The notes under the pieces are model-generated. The model saw only the letters and a program-made list of their open reading frames with translations, was not told where the DNA came from and searched no databases. Made by a program: the position numbers and the translations under genes. DNA of 46,827 nucleotides from NCBI GenBank assembly GCA_014904985.1, contig MU129238.1, positions 1 through 46,827 on the forward strand. The letters are read 5' to 3'. The DNA is from Hydnum rufescens UP504. Its lineage: Eukaryota; Basidiomycota; Agaricomycetes; Cantharellales; Hydnaceae. Shown here piece after piece: positions 1-12,100 of this stretch; the stretch's first letter is position 1, and each line of letters opens with the position of its first letter.

Positions 1-940
1 CAGAACCAGAGAGGTGCAAATTCAACCACCAGACTGATCAGAAGACCACCTTGGCAGGGCAGTTCAACTGGGATGGGGAGTGCACTTCAGATTCTATAGC
101 CTTATTTTATCTAACTTCTTGTGCCTTCACACTTAGTTCACTGCCAGGAATGCAAGGGTGGGCACCACTCAGAAGAAAGCACTGCCAGAGAGTCAGAAAG
201 ACTTAGCCTCATGTCAGCCTCATGTTTTCCGGCATTTTCCAGCCTTGATTCAAGTTGCACACCAAGAACCCTCCAGATCCTATTTATTGTGGGGCCAGAG
301 GCTCCAAGGACAGATTAGATGTATATATATATTGGACTGACACAGTTTATATCAGTTTACATGGCTACTTCTATCAATATTGAGTCTTCCGAGCCAATTT
401 GGCTCCGAAGAAGCCAGTTTGGTTCCGAGGAAGCAAATATGCCAGTTCCCACGGGGTGGCCATTTTTCTCACGGGGCCCATGGCTCGAAAGCACTGTTAC
501 AAATAAGTTCCCACGGGGTGACCATGTTTGGTCCGAGGGACTTTGCGCTATAAACAAAAACGGGAAGTATAAATAAGACCTCGCAAGCTCGGTCAATTAC
601 GCTCATGTGCCTGGCGGATTTCAGTAGAATTCTCAAGCCTATATTGTATTTCGACGGGAGAGTTTGCAGCCCCTTACTTAGGGGGTTTACTAAATACTAC
701 GCAGAGTTTGAGCAACAACCAAGGTCTTTAGCGCGGTGTACTGCAGAAAGGATGCAGGGACAGGAGTGACGGGGGGAGCAGAGATAGGACTAGGGAATGG
801 AGAAGGGATGGGGAACAGGCAAGAGACAAGGGAAGAAAATAGAAGCAACATTAGAAAGATCAGGGGAAGGAAATGGCACCACTACACTGGTTGACGAGAC
901 CCATATAAAGCAACAAAACACACGTGAATCCACCAATAAC
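1..940. other. gene-free left edge with short repeats
   Basis: No coding region that I recognise lies here. The segment at about 320-730 contains a 15 bp perfect palindrome (391-405, arms GAGCCAA/TTGGCTC), a 15 bp direct repeat (444-458 and 506-520, AGTTCCCACGGGGTG) and a TATA-like TATAAATA at 568-575. This mixture resembles an LTR or other element remnant, but I could not find terminal repeats or a target-site duplication. The stretch 576-940 precedes the 3' end of the first bZIP gene and shows nothing further. Confidence 0.3.
391..520. repeat. palindrome plus 15 bp direct repeat
   Basis: The palindrome at 391-405 reads GAGCCAATTTGGCTC. The sequence AGTTCCCACGGGGTG occurs at 444-458 and again at 506-520, a 62 bp period, each followed by a similar GCCA/ACCA tail. 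The function is unknown; these may be remains of regulatory repeats from a mobile element. Confidence 0.5.
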
Positions 941-2584
941 TCACTGCCCTCGCAGTTCGGCTTCAGCAGTCTCCGCTCGACGTAGAGCTTCGGCTAAATC
1001 AGTCTGGAGCTGCTCGACTTTCGCCTCGAGGTCTCTCACATATTCCAATTTGCGCGCCCTGGATCGTCGCGCGGCAACCGTGTTCTGGCGGCGCTTAGCC
1101 TCAATCGCATCCTCCAAATCATCGAAAACCTCGCTCACCCCACGCTTTTTCGAGGCGGCGGCAAAAGCAGCAGGGATATCTTTTCGCGAGGTAGCGCTCG
1201 GCTTGATGTAGGACCGTTGTTGGGTCGGTGCATCAACCGGAACAAGGTTGGATGGGGTGATGTTACGACGATGCCCGGTGGCTTTCTTGTTCTTGGTCGG
1301 GGCCGGAACTGGAGGAACGTAGAGGGATGGGGTATACTCGGAAGAAGACGAGGGGGCATCGGAGAGACTTGGCACGGCGACAGTGCTAACAGTAGGAGTG
1401 GCCATAGAGATCAGGCCTTCACCGTCAAGCATATTGAGCCCAAGGATGGAGCCATCAGAAGGCTCTGTAACCTTAGCGTCATAGCTAGGTGGTGGAGCAG
1501 ACGAAAACCCGAAGAGGGGCATGGTAGGAAGCATGTCATCATCATCAATGTCACGAAGGGCTGGACTGGTGTCCATGACCGATGATGGTGAGAATCCAAG
1601 GGCAGGTGTATCGAATGGAGACTCGGGAGAGCCAAACGCGGTTGAACTTGGTTCCACGGCGCTTGCGCAAACACCAAATGGATCCAAGGGGGACTGGGAT
1701 GTCTTGATATGCTCTTCAAAAAGTGTGTCAAAATTAAACGCAGCGAAGGGGGGACCCGCGTCGAGCAAGACGTCTGAGGCATCGACCGTGGTTAGCCAAG
1801 CCTGTATTTCAGGCACTTTGCTTGCTGAAGACACACCTGCATCGAAGAGTGCGTCAAGCATCCGCCCTGAATCGGATGTAGACGAATGCACTTCAGACGT
1901 CATGTGAAAGCAAGTCGATGCTTGAGATGGGGAAGACATGGAGAGCATGCTCATGTAACTGGAGTGTAAAGCTGTCAAATTGGCTGCGGCGGTGGGTTGG
2001 GGTGTCGCAGCACGGTCAAGGGTAGGTAATGGGGTGGTTCTTGGTAATGGAGGAAGGGATTGAGGCAAGCCATGGTGTGTCAAAATATCCTGAAGAGGTG
2101 TCCGAGGACTGGGCGAAAGTTGGGTTAACGCATTGTTCGAGTGGGTGGTTGTTGACGGAGAAGTACGAGGCCGGTTAGGATAGCCATGTTGACGGTCAGG
2201 ATAAGACGGATTTAACAGTGGATCGGGTAGGAACGACGAGTGATTCACAGGCAAAACATCGTGAGGGGACGATGGTTGTTGGTGAGAATTCTTAAACAAT
2301 TTGGGAAGAATGTCGGAGTTTAAGTGGGGTTGAGCCCGGATGGCGAGCGGAGCCGATGTCGGCCTTGGGAGTGATGCGGTTAGTGGACGGGGCTGATGAT
2401 AAGGGGGAGATGGATAACGGAGACTGCGGGCACTTGAATGCGGGGGATTTGGGTCCCGGTCATGGCCCTGGGCACTGCGCAGCTGATAAGGCATCGCAGG
2501 CAGAGTTTGTACGGTACGCGTTACGTTGTACGAACTGTCTGCCAGACAATTGGCTCGATAGTCTCGACGCGGATAGCGAGACAT
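941..2584 (-). CDS. Gcn4/CpcA-type bZIP transcription factor (paralogue 1)
   Basis: This encodes a nuclear sequence-specific DNA-binding protein. By family it is the general amino-acid control activator that binds TGACTCA-like sites as a dimer. From the ATG at 2584 the protein is 547 aa and intronless. The N-terminal 430 residues are rich in Ser/Pro and look like a disordered activation region. A conserved box containing TGHRRN and VDAPTQQRSY lies near 435-460, and the bZIP domain occupies about 497-547. Its basic region NTVAARRSRARK matches the N-x7-R signature and is very close to yeast Gcn4, followed by a short zipper at the extreme C-terminus. The frame stays open upstream to about 2770 without an ATG, so 2584 is the first in-frame ATG; an upstream exon is possible. 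It is the first of three related minus-strand bZIP genes in the window. Confidence 0.85.
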   Translation of the reverse strand: MSRYPRRDYRANCLADSSYNVTRTVQTLPAMPYQLRSAQGHDRDPNPPHSSARSLRYPSPPYHQPRPLTASLPRPTSAPLAIRAQPHLNSDILPKLFKNSHQQPSSPHDVLPVNHSSFLPDPLLNPSYPDRQHGYPNRPRTSPSTTTHSNNALTQLSPSPRTPLQDILTHHGLPQSLPPLPRTTPLPTLDRAATPQPTAAANLTALHSSYMSMLSMSSPSQASTCFHMTSEVHSSTSDSGRMLDALFDAGVSSASKVPEIQAWLTTVDASDVLLDAGPPFAAFNFDTLFEEHIKTSQSPLDPFGVCASAVEPSSTAFGSPESPFDTPALGFSPSSVMDTSPALRDIDDDDMLPTMPLFGFSSAPPPSYDAKVTEPSDGSILGLNMLDGEGLISMATPTVSTVAVPSLSDAPSSSSEYTPSLYVPPVPAPTKNKKATGHRRNITPSNLVPVDAPTQQRSYIKPSATSRKDIPAAFAAASKKRGVSEVFDDLEDAIEAKRRQNTVAARRSRARKLEYVRDLEAKVEQLQTDLAEALRRAETAEAELRGQ

Positions 2585-2622
2585 TGGGGAAGCAGGAGAT
2601 GATGGAGGGGATGATTTGGAAC

Positions 2623-2760
2623 TCACTGATGAGGCAAACTGTTCAAGGGGAAGCGTGCCTGAAGGGGCCGCACTAGAGAGCGAGACAAGCAACGACGACA
2701 AAGTCGAGATGATGGGAAGAGGGAAGCTGGGACGCGAGAAAAAAGCCAATTCCCGTTCAT
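2623..2760 (-). promoter_or_regulatory. candidate upstream ORF of bZIP gene 1 (45 codons)
   Basis: An ATG at 2760 opens a 45-codon reading frame that ends at TGA 2625-2623, 38 bases before the first in-frame ATG of bZIP gene 1 and in a different frame. Upstream ORFs control translation of yeast GCN4 and of fungal cpcA/cpc-1, so its position is suggestive. A GTGAGT donor overlaps the stop codon, so this ATG could instead belong to a 5' exon. The transcript start cannot be seen from sequence. Confidence 0.35.
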
Positions 2761-5700
2761 ATAACTGATTCCTGTTTTTTTAAACTCCGATCCCGCCTAG
2801 ACGCCCAATGCTACGGGTCCTTCGCTGCTCGTGTTTTTTTCTAAGTAATTCTCATATGGCTCTCCGCGGCGCCCGCTTCTCAGGCGTGTCCTTCTAGCAC
2901 GGTACAGGGAACAACGACACTCATACGTTGATCGCGTTTTTTGGGTTCTCGGCGGGCACACTCCGAGCTTAGTAATCTCTTGAGATTGCTCTTCTCTTCC
3001 TGACAGGCCGGGGTGCGTGAGGATTGGTATGTTCCCGACATCAGCAGATTTGGTGGGATGCAGGAGGACGAGGTCGTGAATGAACCATTTCCCAGTAAGT
3101 ACTTATCTAAGTTTGGTATTCCTGGACCCACGAATGTCAACAAACATCAAAATTGACCAGAAAGGGCATTCTTGGCTCACAAGAGACTTGTTTTATTCCC
3201 CAAGTACGAGTCATCAAGAATGTATCGAGTCACCTCGGCACGCATGACGGCTCTGTGCGAACACGTCATCACCCCCCCTACAGCGTCTACCATGACTCTC
3301 GAGCTCTTTTCAACACGTTTCCCAGATAAGCGCCTATCAAGCGCTCATCTTATATCCATCTCTTTCACCAGAATAATTACCAGGAGGCACAAGGAACATT
3401 TCTCATCCCAAAGTAAACTCACACGTTTCTTGCAAGGCTGTACTGATCAATTGATCTGACGTGTCGAGTCATTCCAACAAAGAATATATTCCGGTGCGGT
3501 TCGGCTCTGGCGCCGACGCCACGCACCCCCAAACCATATCCGGATTGCTTGTAGGATCCCATACACCTTATCAATATCTTCCTCCTCTGCCGTTGTCATT
3601 TCGCCTCTTAGTGGTTGGCCTGCGCCGCAGCCAAGCACAGCACTTTGCCCAGATCCCATCATGGGAATCGCTAATCGTGCACTACAAAAGGGGTCTCCTT
3701 GATTGGTGGATGTCAGGACGTATTACTTGCAGTCTGTGCCTCCACTCATAGGCTTGGCACTTTTGAGCTATTTTTATTGTGATACACAATTGGAGATTGC
3801 GTAATTTGCGAGCCGATGAATCAAGACGTTATTGCCTGAGACACAGCGTTGTGCAAATAATGATCCGCTCTGCAGACCAATCTGTATTTTCAGTGTGAAC
3901 ACGGGAATATTCGACTGACCTACCTCTTCAAGTCATTTGCGCAAGGCACGATGTGTATACTCCCAGATGAAATAGGATCATTTTATCTCTGACAAGCCAA
4001 AGCAGAAGTTCGATCACTCCTAACCAAGAATGTCTGTATAATCTGGCACCTAGGGATCGGCATGTACGCACTGAACACCAAGCACTCCAGGCATAATTCT
4101 TATTGGACATCTACTCCCCACTTTCCAAAATTTTCGGGCGAGAAAAGACCACGAATCGTGCGCACGTGCGCAGCTCTGGTTACCCACTAGACCAACTATA
4201 TGATCAGCACTCCAGTGCCCTTGAGGACGCTTTAAAGACCTGTGATCCCCTGAAGGAATAATCTCCTTTCGATTAATAACAGAAAAATGAGGAAGCTCCT
4301 CGCAGGCGGCGAACGGGAGTACACGTGCTTCCATCACCATAAAATTCACAAAGTTAACACTTGTCGGGAGGTGGGCGGGACTACCGTACATGTATCCAGC
4401 GACGGATTATTGGACATGAGGGATTATATTCTCTGGTGATAGACGACGGGCGCGGGCCCCAACTTTGGACGGTCTTGGACTAATCAAATAGAAATTCTGC
4501 ATCTACGTACTATACCGGACGCTCATGGAAGTACCGAAGACAGACGCCAAGCGCCACGGATTAAAGGCGAGATTCCTGCACATGCTGCAGGATTGAGTAG
4601 TTCACGAGTTGAACTCGGACTCGATTGTCCCGGAGATATCAAGTTACCTTGCTTGCGAAGTCACTTCGCAGCACATAATAAACCAATTTCTGGCCCCTGA
4701 TTGGTTCAGATGTTCAGTTTTTGATGACAACCACTTGTTCCCCTGTAAACTGCAAGGCCACGAGCGCCGCGCGGTGCCGGGGTGGGAGCTAACGTAAGCC
4801 ATCCCGGATGTAATTCATCTCCAACCTTAATCTAGCCAAAATTGGGTCTGGGAAGTTGTGCGTCCCGTTTGGATGACAAAGACGCTGTGCTTTACCTTTG
4901 GAATCCTTGCACTTTGTATTGTTGGCAACTTCAAAGAAAACCTTGTCTCTTGTATAAACCTGATGAGGTCGACCTGAGATTCATATGGCCTCGTAACCGA
5001 CGGAAGTCGGGGAAATTGGAGACTCATCTCTGTGTGTTCGAAATGGCGTGGAGCCACCTCTGGTAAGTCCACATAGGTGGACACCCTTTTTTCTTCGCAC
5101 TTTTTAAAGACGACATACTAGTACACTGGTCTCTAATCCCTGCTCTTCTGCTCATATCCGCTTATTCCTGCCTCCGCCGCACAACCGGAAAAGCTTTATT
5201 TGTAATAATTTCAAGCTATGCCGCCACTATTACTCATCATCCTATTTGCATTCTAGAGGGGTGTGGGATGCAAGAAACCACCTCAACCAGGTCTCCAATT
5301 TTTTCTTTTCACCTCTTTCCGCCAGGTCATCCCCCATTTATCGCGGAATTGAGTATGCTTCCCCACACACCCGCTATTTCTCTGTTGTGGTTGCCCACTG
5401 CCTTCCTCATCTCGTGGAAGTTGGGGACACCCCCCCGAAGGTGTGTGCACACCAAGCACCTAGGAGCGGCTTCTGTTCCCGAGGTTCTAAATGTGTCCGT
5501 AATCCCTCGTTCCCGTTGCACGCTCTCGCAGTTACCACTGCTTCTCGTGTCGTGGCTGATCCTCCCAGTTGGCCCATGAGTCAGCCTACTTATAGCACGA
5601 CCAAAGGCTCGCCTCCGGATCCCTCCTGAGCCAGTGTCTCTCCCAAGCGCTCAACAATATACAAAATAGACTCCTCACTCGGCCATACAATGGGGATCTT

Positions 5701-7985
5701 ATATATTGCGATCGAGGCTAAGCCCTGCGTGGAGACAGCTCTACAGCCTTAACCTACCTACCCGTGGAGTATCACACCTCTTGGATTACAGTTGGCCAGG
5801 GGCCCCTATTGAACCCAATCGTAAGCTTCGCCTTATAATTCTAATTTGTCTCTTCCACCGGTTGATGTCACTGCTGGATCGCATATAGGCGATGTCCTTT
5901 CACTACTGGAAGGGAAATAATGGATCCCAGAAGAGCGTGGGTCACGGCTATTCCTGATAGTCTGGTATTATCAACATTGGAGGCGATGGACTGGTACACT
6001 GCCATGCTGACTCTCAATGTCATGCCCCCCTGATGACAACTACCCAACTCGCCGTGCGGTCAATAATTCGTATCTAAATGGTAGATCGATGCATAGGCTG
6101 TGTAATGGGGTATGTCGATACCAGAACCGACTGTTTTCAGCATTCTTGGGTCGGTATTCACTGGAAGTTCAATCCCAACCAGGCGCAGGGTCTTGTTATT
6201 TGTGCTTTCGATTGCCAAGGAGTGATAGGCCGCCTATCGGTGGATATGGAATTGCCTTCCCTAAGAATTGTTATTTCCCGCAGTTCCCAATTTCAGTTCG
6301 GATCAGAAGATGATGATTCCAGGACTTTAGCTTTCGTCTTCCAGCGCTTAGGTTAATCTATATGTCTTGAATCGGCAGGGGTTTTCTTTCTGCCATCCTG
6401 GGGGTCTGGGGGCGAGATTATATGGCAGAGGGTAGGACGGGGGGACGGGGGAAAGAGAAGTGTAGAGCCGCCGTTGTCGGTGGCCACAATAGAAAATATG
6501 GTCAGGTGATGGGCGAGTGCCGCTCGAGGCGAATCATCAGTGAAGACGACACACCTGGCCGCTCAGCAGGGACCACATTAAACTGATAAAGACACCGCGC
6601 GCACAACCGGGCTGTGTCCGACTCCTGAGCAGGTAATAGGCTGAAAAAGCGAATCATTCATACAGTAGTGATAGACAACCGTCTTCATCTTAACGACGGG
6701 CACGACTGTTTAAGCTTTCCTCCATCAACCTGTCTGGTTGGGCGGCAGTCACTAAAAACTTTGCCTTGCTTGTGACTTGAGGCTTGCTCAGTGGTAGTCA
6801 GTGCATGGCTTACTTGTGTCTTCCTCGTGCCACTCTCGACAACTTGAATTAGCCGCCCCTTGCATGCACCCCCGGCACCCCGGATCCCGCAGTCAACCGC
6901 CGACCTGTGGCCTAGAGCGCAAGTATCTCCCGTTTTATTCATACACACCCTCACACGTGGAAACCGGACATTTAAGCCATACATCCAAAAGTTCCCTATG
7001 AATCACCTCCTATGACTGATTTTGACAACTGGATAACTCAGATTTCGCTATTGTCTATCAGAAACACCTCCACCGCCACCTCATTCGCCTTGAGAAGCTT
7101 TCTTAGTTCCTGGTCCTGGCCCTTGGCCGCCGGAACCCACGCACAGCTATCCCCATAGCTATGGATCTGATCTAGTCTCTTCTGGCCGCAGAGGCGCGCG
7201 GAATCTTTCGGTAAAACATCTCTACCGTCATAATTGTCGTTCCAAAACTAGCTACCGTGCCGTCCATGATCCTCGAGGCGACCGCAACACACACGAGGTG
7301 ATCGCCGGATGAGCATCTACCATACCTTTCTGGAACAAAAAAGAAGGTGCTAGATAAAACAGGTGATTGTCCAGAGATGGATACCTTCCCTGGCACTCAA
7401 GGCGCCCAGGCCTGGCGAGTCATGCATGTATCAAATTCTGCTACGATAACCAATGCGATGACTGTTAGAAACGATGCTCTTTCCGCAATACAAGTTTCAA
7501 AACAGCGTCTTTTGCATTCCCCAATTCACACTTCCTGTATCACATTCCGTAGTCGGGACTGACCCGAGGATATCTTTTTCTCCTGAACATGATGTATACT
7601 GAAGCCCTGGGATCGTGCGCAGTCACTCCTTGGGCTTACCATTGTCCCCTCTGATAGATAGACGCGGGATCTAGCCATACTTGGGAATTATTACCATGTG
7701 TTCGCAACCTTACCTGTTATTGCAACAATTGTTTTGTTCACGTTGACGTTGTGACGTTGGAGAGATCGAATTACTTCAAGTGAGCCGGGTCATGGGTCTT
7801 ACAAAAACGGTTGGTGGCATTAGACGAAGTTAGAGAAAGTAAAGTAGAGTAGGGTATATCAAACAATGAGCAATGATCCAACGGGTGCGAACGACATGAA
7901 GTGGGGATACAGTGGGGTAATGTCCAAGAAAACCAGAAAAAAAAAAGGGGGGGGAGGGGGGAACGAAGGCTAAAATGAGAAGCAT
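2761..7985. other. 5.2 kb without recognisable genes
   Basis: All open frames in this stretch are short, lack recognisable domains and do not join into a gene by plausible splicing. The only compositional features are G-rich runs at about 6405-6450 (several runs of five or more G) and the polypurine tract just after the end of bZIP gene 2 (about 7937-7963, A10 then G-runs). No tRNA-like fold was recognised. Confidence 0.45.
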
Positions 7986-8911
7986 CTAAGTCATTTTGAC
8001 ATCCACGGGATCTTCCTGCTCCTCTGCGCGAATAGGCTTGGCGCTCCCGGTCAACAACTCCTTGAAAATTTCATTTCGTTCTTCCAACTTCTCGATTTTT
8101 GTGATGAGGGCGTCGCGTTCTGCAGCGAGGGATTGTACACGTGACTCTAGATCGCGAACGTACTGCAGCTTCCGTTGGCGCGATCGTCTGGCTGCGATCG
8201 TGTTCTGCCGGCGCTTCTCGGCCGCCGTGTTCGCATGAGTCAAGTCATTTCCCTCCTCTGTATCGGCAGCGAGTTCATCCTCCGACGAGTCATCCTCTAT
8301 TGAATGCAACCTACTCGCACGTGGAGGCTGTTGTATGGGCGACCCCAAAGGACTATCAGCTGATATGGCGCTCGATGCCGACATTGGTGACGTGGCCCCA
8401 CTGGCCCATGCGCAGCACCATGAATGACTGGGATGGGGTGCGCGTCGTTGTATGGCCTGCGTCTGGGTCGCGTAGGGGCGTCGAGTGAGACCATTTCAGT
8501 GACTGATAGACCGCGTCGATGGCCAGTGGGTGCCTTCCACTTCTTCTTGCGAGGAGGGCTCTCGACATCTTCCTCTAGTTCATCATACAGATCGGGGGAA
8601 AGCGGCGCAGAGGGGCTCCTCGCGGAAGGCGAGCGCGGGCGCTTGATCGAAGAAGGCGAAGAGGAAGAGGAATGGACGTGTTGGGGAGAGTGGGATCGTG
8701 GAACTTCGAGACGATACCCCCGATCCGAGGATGTCGTGGGGGACGTGTTTTCGTCTCCGTGACTAATGATTGAAAGAATCGCCATGGGACTGGAGGAACC
8801 GCGTCTATGCAGTGAGACGGATGGAGGAAAGGATTTCGGCGCCATTCCATTCTGCTCGTCATAAGCGACAACATTTGTTTGCTCGTTGAGGTTTTCGAGA
8901 TTCCGGGCCAT
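7986..8911 (-). CDS. Gcn4-type bZIP transcription factor (paralogue 2), two exons
   Basis: This is a predicted nuclear DNA-binding regulator of the same family as its neighbours. The proposed exons are 8911-8419 and 8359-7986, separated by a 59 bp intron (8418-8360, GTGCTG...ATATCAG) that restores one frame of 288 aa. The shared box (KAPTGHRRG then SLDAPT) lies before the intron. The basic region NTIAARRSRQRK and a five-heptad zipper follow at about 213-270, and a short acidic tail ends the protein. The ATG at 8911 is the first in frame. The motif SSSPMAILSII near residue 40 has a counterpart in paralogue 3. The donor is not the usual GTRAGT, so a frameshift instead of an intron remains possible. 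A TATA-like element (8984-8990) and a perfect Gcn4 site (9150-9158) lie upstream. Confidence 0.8.
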
Positions 8912-8983
8912 GAAAAGGAGGAATGTAGGAGAACAATAGATGTCAACAAGGGATTTATCGAAGGCGTAGGAAGCCGATCGTGA

Positions 8984-8990
8984 ATTTATA
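8984..8990 (-). promoter_or_regulatory. TATA-like element of bZIP gene 2
   Basis: TATAAAT on the minus strand lies 73 bp upstream of the ATG at 8911, a plausible core-promoter position for a fungal gene with a short leader. Confidence 0.4.
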
Positions 8991-9149
8991 GTGTTGAAGT
9001 GTGGCTGTGCACCACCGCAAGAGTCATATAGATCCCCATCGCTTGGCTTGAGGCAATGTGGAGTGCAAGTGGAGTTTGTATAATCGCCTGAAAACGAGGA
9101 CGACGTAAAAAGGGCTCCGATGGCTGCATCGGCTTACTTCCGAAACATC

Positions 9150-9158
9150 ATGAGTCAT
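9150..9158. promoter_or_regulatory. perfect Gcn4/AP-1 site upstream of bZIP gene 2
   Basis: ATGAGTCAT is the full palindromic Gcn4 consensus. It lies 239 bp upstream of the start codon of a Gcn4-type bZIP gene, and an identical site sits 221 bp upstream of paralogue 3. The basic regions encoded nearby have the residues that read this sequence in yeast Gcn4. Autoregulation is an inference. Confidence 0.55.
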
Positions 9159-12100
9159 CCTGTGTAAGTTTGACACCACTTACAACGAACTCCGGTGGGT
9201 CGCCAATGGAATGAAGACGGATAGGCTGCTCCGACGGCGCTGCAACTGCGCCCGACAGACACTCGACTGCCACTGTTGAACGATCCAGCCTCCAGTTCAT
9301 TATGCCTCGTGCACCGCACGGGACAGGGCACAAAAAGCCATATGAATAGAGATTGTAGGCGGAGGGATGGAGCAGGGCTGCGAGTGGACATAACCTTACC
9401 CAGGAGTCACATTACGCCCTGTGGAGCAAGACCAGAAACAGATGCCGCCCGTTTTGGACCTCAAAACGGTTCTTCCACGCTCAGAACGCTGGAGAACGAG
9501 ATTAAACATGAGCTTAAACTTCGGGGCGGCCAGTGACGTTGTTGCGTGGTTGAAGTGTTTAAATTTTGAATACAATGAATGATGGAAGTTGAGTGACACC
9601 CATCGGGTCATGCCGGTTCAGTCACGTCACCCGCCTGGGCTCTCACATTCGATACTGATGCTACGGCGCCGTAACACTGCTGGGCCGAGCGGCCATCCCT
9701 CTAATGACCCAATTCTTGACGACCAAGGTGCGTGACTTGAACTACCGAATGCTCGGATGCCTAGTTCTCGGTCATTTGTATACAGAACAGGAAGAACTGA
9801 TTGAGACTCTTCGGCAATCCAACGAACGGACTAACTTGCTCTATGTGCGGCTGGTTCAACTGATCGTCTCCATGGCCATACTGCTGTATGCTGTTAATCA
9901 CCTGGTTATGATGCAATAATTCCAATAATATCATCTCTTCCAAGGCAACTGACCTTTCTGGTCAACACACGACGCCATTTCACGCCTCTGTCCACCATTT
10001 TCCCCTCGTCATCTCCTCGGCCTCTGATCCCCCTTCCTTCCTTTTGGACATTCCTCAGCATCGTATACCACCTTCGCGACATTGTACTGTTAAACCCAAA
10101 CCCCGTCTTCCACATGCATCCTTTGGTCTATTCTCGCCATATGTGGGCGATAGTGCTCGTTTCCCCATGTATCTCGATCGCCTTACGTAAAGACCTTGTG
10201 CAAAGCGCGTGGTGGTGTCTTCCTGCGCTTCTCAGCATTCTCCCTGCCGCCGTCCGATTCTGGATCGTAAACTCCCAAAAAGAAATCGATACATTGGATG
10301 GCTTGAAATACAGGGTTAAAGGTGCCTGAACTCCACAGCGAAATATGCCCAGTCGTGGCGCGCGTTGTGACAACGGTGCGCGCGCTGCGAATCCGAAGGC
10401 GAGGTGGGGGGTGTGCTGGGGGTAATCTATCACGCGTTGGAATGGTTTGGTGGATCTATTGTCTGAAATACCTTGTTACCTAATGCAGTCCTTCTCATCA
10501 GTCGACCTGGTCTATACTATCCATTATCGTATATACTATTTACACGAGTCAAGAACGAGTGGGAAGGGCAAGGTCATGTAAACCAAATGCGGGCGGCCGA
10601 TCGTATTGAGAGTCTCTATTCGAGGAAGCTTGCTATGCCAGCCGTCACTGGCCGCCCAGCGGAAGGTACTCTGAAATGAGTATCCCGAGGCCAACGGAAT
10701 GGTACATATCAAGTTTACTGTCGGTAGCATTCGGTATCTAAATTCACATCCGCCCACTTACGATCATTGGGCGGCGCGCATTTACGGATGTTCAAGAATG
10801 ACTGCACCAAGGGACCATCGTGACACTGAGAGAAGTTTGACCACCGACATCACGTAATTAGCCTTCATACGGTGATATGGATCAAATAAACCCAGCAGTA
10901 AATGGTGTTGCATCTGCTATATCGACACGATGCCCGAAGCAAGAAATTTGATAGCGCCCTCATTACGAACGCGACACATGCCGGTGAAGGGATTCACCGG
11001 ATAAATATGCAAATGAAAATGGTGCGCGGGTAGCAAACTGGAGGATCGGCGGGCGGCCCGCATCCATATCTTGCTTGGCGTATCTTGGAAGATGGCAGAG
11101 CGCAGCCTGAGGACCATCGGGTTCGTCTCGCAACATGCGTAGCCAAATCAGCGGTGGGCTATCCTGAGGGAAAATAAGGATTGAAGGAGATCAGGCAAGG
11201 TCCTAGAAAGGTATTCTCACAAAAGAAACAGATGTGCGCGCGCCCGCTAGAATCTAACTGTCCGTGGCTCAGGGACCACCATCTTCTCATACGTATGTAT
11301 GGGATACGCACAGAACGAAAACAGAATGAGAAGCAGATGGTGGATCAGCGTAATACCAACACCAACAGACCTAAAGAAGGCACCTCAATAGGGCCCTTGA
11401 GAATCCATTTCTTCATGAGTCAAGACCAATATGGTTGCAGCAAACCGGCGGACTAATCGCATCATTAGCAAAAGCATCCAGGATACAGGGGGGTGAGTAG
11501 TCGGAACCGAGCGATCATCAAAAAGAGTGACCCCCGTTTAAAAAAATGTAGCCCTGCGGGTTGATGGGGAACCCAGATTTGGTGCGTCCAGATTTCAAGA
11601 TTCTCTTCATCAAGACTGCACGTTAAGCCAATGTGTCAAGGGGCATCTTCTCGGCATTCGAAGCCCCTGGGGAGGGGAGGGTATGATGGAGTCCGTGAAC
11701 ACGTGATGACAATGGGTGCCACCAACAATTGCCTTTCCGCCGGGTGGCACAGAGTGAAGATCATTCAAGGACGTAACATCCGCACAATCACGCCGCCCGG
11801 GATTGTTCATGAGTGAAGGCAGTTGAATCACTCTGCATAAGCAAAAAGCCGGCCGCAGGATTCACTGCCTTGAACAGTCTTCTCTTTTCGGTTAGCGAAT
11901 GATGAAATCTCGATGAATAGATGGCAAATCAAAATCGTGTGGTGTTACTCTGGCTTCGTACCAATTCCGTATATATGACGAAACCCAATGGCAGTAGTCA
12001 AGGTGGAGCACGATCCTCCTTGCGTTGAATTCGATTTGCACGAGTACTTATGGTCGCCGTAGTCCACAGAAGTTTATCGACCACAAATGCACCAAGATCT

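Noticed and set aside
2585..2749. extension of bZIP gene 1 to 2749
   Set aside because: The codon at 2749 is TTG, not ATG; the first in-frame ATG is at 2584.
9704..9919. 71-codon plus-strand frame with a helical and a hydrophobic segment
   Set aside because: No family resemblance, no splice partner, and an equally long frame exists antisense.
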